Shown here piece after piece: positions 42,566-45,288 of a stretch of 45,288 nt of DNA (positions are counted from its first letter, which is position 1; every line of letters starts with the position of its first letter). The notes beneath the pieces were generated by a model that did not search any database, was not told where the DNA came from, and saw only the letters and a program-made list of their open reading frames with translations. Position numbers and translations under genes: made by a program. The stretch comes from a virus: positions 1 through 45,288 of IMG/VR virus record IMGVR_UViG_3300047157_000142. The stretch is one strand, 5' to 3'.

Positions 42566-45288
42566 TTAAGGTAAGCATGATTCAAAAGTTACTAAGCATT
42601 GTACGCTTATTGAAGTTGCTGTTGTTGTATTTATTATTGATTGTAATTGTGTACCACTAAATGTAATGCCATATTGAAAAGAAGTTACGGTATTAATAAC
42701 TGTACCAGCAGTTCCACTCCACTTTACTTGAGCTATTATGTATGCACTTGCATTACTTTGTTTACATATATTAACTTGATATAATCCGGCTGGATAACCA
42801 CTAAAGTTTAATGCGTTTGACCAAGTATTTGCTACAGAGCTATAGTTATTATAACCATAGCTAACATTTCCTTTAACAACTAAACTTGCATTTGGTGAGG
42901 TTGTTTTTATACCAACATTACCACAAGTTGTACTTGTAACAAACAATGCATTAACACTACCATCTTTCACGTGAAGTTTACCAGCAGGTGAAGTCTCTCC
43001 AATCCCGACGTTGCCTGCGCTTGTAATACGCATTCTTTCTGTACTTGCACTATCAGAACCAGTACTTTTTGTTGAAAAAATCATATCACCTAATCCAACA
43101 CCAGTTCCACTAGTCATTATCATACCTATAGAACCATAACCGTAACTAGGAGCAGCATCATTATTAAAAACAATTTGGCCTACTTGCCCTATAGCATTAG
43201 CCATTCTAATACCTAATGCAGCAGTTACACTTTGACCAAGTGTGTTTGCAGATGAATCTGGTTGAAGTAAATCTAATTTGCTTTGAGGCGAAGTCGTCCC
43301 GATACCTACGTTTCCGTTTGAGGCAATACGCATTCTTTCTGTTGTGTTACTAGTAAGAAATACATGGCCGTATGCTCCTGCGTTTTGATATAAAAAATTT
43401 GACGATTCGTAATAATGATAAGCTACAGTTGTTCCATTTGATTGATACAATATCCCTCCAGATAAACTAGAGCTAGTAGAACCAAGATTTAATGTTCCAC
43501 AAGCACCAGATATAACACCAAGACTTGTAGTTTTAATTCCAACAGCACCAGAACTGTCTATACGCATTCTTTCAACAGCTGCGGTTTCAAATGATAATTT
43601 TCCTGATGAATCACTAGTATGTCTAAGTCCTTTAATACTTGCGAGCGGAGTGGTATCGCTTTGACTCATAAAGTTTACAACCCCAACTTGGTCATTGTCA
43701 GCATTACCTAATCCTATTAATTCTAAAACAGATTCTCCACCTGAAGTATTTGCTTTTAATGATAATACTTTTGCAGAAGCTCCATAACCAACTTGATTAG
43801 GCGAACTCGTCCCGATCCCGACGTTGCCTTGATTAAAAACTAATACATTATCATAATTAGTACCCGCATTTCTTTGATTAAAACAAAATCTAACATTTCC
43901 AGACGTTACAGTTTCAGATAAAGATAAAAAATAATTATTTGCTCCTGGATTATCATAACTCCATCGTTGATAAATAGATCCGCTATCATTTCCAATATCT
44001 AAATTAGCTAAAGGCGTAGTCGTACCGATCCCTACGTTGCCTCCTGATAAAATAGTAGCTTTAGTGCTTCCGTTTGTTTCAAAAACAATATTGTGATTTG
44101 ATTGTGTTCCAATAGATAGTGTTCCACCTTCAGACTCTATATTAGTTTGCCCTGAAATCCAATGACCTATATCTATATTTCTAGCAGCTGCACTAGTGTC
44201 TGTAACACTAAAATAAACGCTATTACCAGATACTCTAACATTACCAGTGCTAGGTTGAGTAATTATACTATTACCTAATGTATCACCATCTGGTGTCCAC
44301 AAAGGAATTGTGTTTAAAGTACCTGATCCACCTGGTACACCTGGTATATCACTACCTAAAACTTTTACTACATTACCTGAGGCATCTGTACCTAACATAT
44401 AAGTTGGAGTACCTGTTTGTTTGGTAGAATTATAATCATTAAATTTAATAGCTCCAGCAGAGGAAATTTCTAATCTGGACTGATAGGTTACTGAGCTACC
44501 AATTGTACCGTAAGTGCTAAACCTCATTGTTGAATCAGTAGCATTGGCTGTTAAGTCTTCAGTTACTACTTCTATACATCCAGTAGGAGAATAATTAGAA
44601 GATAAATGAAAATTAATTCTTGTTCCATATCCTGTAGCAGCTGCTCCAGTCGTATTAACTAAAGATAAAGCATTTAAAATCCCTGACTCCGCGGCACCAA
44701 ACATTGCTAACGTTGATCTATTACCTGCGTTACTTGTTGAAAGCCCAACCTGTAGTTCAGCCAAAGGACTAGCCGTTCCGATTCCTACTTTTACCGTTTC
44801 CTTTTACAATTAAATCAGTGTTTCCAGAAGCATCTCTAACTTCAAACGTTCGACCATTTGAACTATTTCCACCACCTATAACTAACAAACCATAAGATGT
44901 AGCAGTTGAACCACTATTGTTTTCTATTGTGACTAATGCAGCACCTGATGCCGCTGTGCCAATAAACGATGCTCCAACTCCTGTTATATTACCCGCAAAA
45001 GTTGAGTTTCCTGCGCCTACTGTTATATTTCCTGCAAACTTTGCACTACCACTTGTTGACTTACCAAATGATGCAACATAATTTCCATCTTCTGATGATG
45101 CTGCAATGGAATTTGCTCCATAAAAATTATTACCATCTTCTACTGCTATATGTCCTATAAAAGCTGAATTATTACCTGAAAACGTTATTGGGCCATCACC
45201 TATAGTTTTAGCACCTGTAAATTTAGTTACAGTATTAGCTGTACCAGAACCTGAAACAGCTCCATTACCATCAAATGCCCAAGCTAAT
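42566..45288 (-). CDS. Tail fibre protein with GxVGIGTTSP repeats, 5' end missing, one frameshift
   Basis: The gene enters at the right edge and its start is beyond the window. Upstream bases read AFDGNGAVSGSGTANTVTKF then FAGNITVGAGNSTFAGNI and NTDLIVKGNG. Removing one base of T4 at 44789-44792 joins this to KVGIGTASPLAELQVGLS and on to the end at 42566. The shaft contains seven copies of a GNVGIGTTSPxxKLxV-type unit (for example GNVGIGTTSPQSKLDLLQPD) alternating with TERMRIxSxG strands, as in repetitive beta-helical fibres. The C-terminal 90 residues (YQVNICKQSNASAYIIAQVK, then TATSISVQCLVTFESCLP) are likely the receptor-binding tip or trimerisation end. No intramolecular chaperone domain was seen. 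Probably determines host binding. Confidence 0.82.
42986..44796 (-). repeat. Dispersed repeats encoding VGIGTTSP in the fibre gene
   Basis: Five well-matched DNA copies occur near 42986-43018, 43286-43318, 43799-43830, 44012-44042 and 44770-44795. Each reads close to GGCGAACTCGTCCCGATCCC followed by GACGTTGCC on the plus strand, with a G/C content clearly above the surrounding fibre DNA. They encode the repeated VGIGTTSP turn. Conservation at DNA level, not only protein level, could allow recombination between copies or with other phages. Confidence 0.7.

Noticed and set aside
1-45288. tRNA genes, CRISPR arrays, insertion sequences, integrase or attachment sites
   Set aside because: None was recognised by reading both strands; no cloverleaf, spacer array, transposase or integrase motif was seen.

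Overview
This window looks like about 45 kb of the genome of an uncultured, probably marine, tailed phage with a short (podovirus-like) tail that infects a Bacteroidota (flavobacterial) host. The host inference rests on strong AT richness, start codons preceded by A/T-rich leaders with no AGGAGG-type ribosome binding sites, secreted proteins whose signal peptides end in AQ or SQ in the flavobacterial style, and a DUF4846 protein, a family I know mainly from Bacteroidota. Podovirus morphology is inferred from the lack of any sheath or tape-measure gene and from a large nozzle-like tail gene followed by internal-virion-type genes and a 2582-residue polyvalent-type protein. The structural module resembles crAss-like and uncultured marine Bacteroidota podoviruses from memory; no search was run.

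Layout: 1-2471 is on the plus strand and carries class I ribonucleotide reductase genes (nrdB 3' part, a small gene, nrdA), heavily frameshifted in the first 1.25 kb. A convergent hairpin terminator (2534-2567) separates them from everything else, which is on the minus strand and so reads right to left: tail fibre (5' end beyond the window), a DUF7936-like protein, GroEL, GroES, a winged-helix-like protein, small proteins, an M15 peptidase endolysin, DUF6321, small virion-like proteins, a trio of hydrolase-like proteins (HExxH, Cys/His, DUF4846), a holin, a double GroES-like protein, small and large terminase, portal, scaffold, major capsid protein, connectors, a nozzle-like tail protein of about 1495 residues, internal virion proteins, the 2582-residue protein, then a lipoprotein, a membrane protein, a thioredoxin-fold protein and an ankyrin-like protein.

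The genes are tightly packed, with many ATGA or TAATG overlaps. Hairpins interrupt the run after the capsid gene (UUCG-loop terminator) and before the connectors, so capsid transcripts could be made in excess. The chaperonin pair and the separate GroES-like protein probably serve capsid or tail protein folding; the reductase supplies deoxynucleotides; holin, M15 peptidase and possibly a spanin-like pair do lysis.

A major feature is that at least eight minus-strand genes are split by single-base indels, mostly in homopolymers. Restoring one base each time gives continuous proteins: capsid 498 aa, nozzle 1495 aa, a Cys/His protein of 406 aa, and others. I read these as sequencing or assembly errors, not programmed frameshifts, and give the restored gene limits. 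The most novel-looking parts are the reversed and overlapping groEL-groES pair, the hydrolase-like trio, a short sequence motif shared by two neighbouring proteins, and a beta-rich module repeated in several virion proteins.
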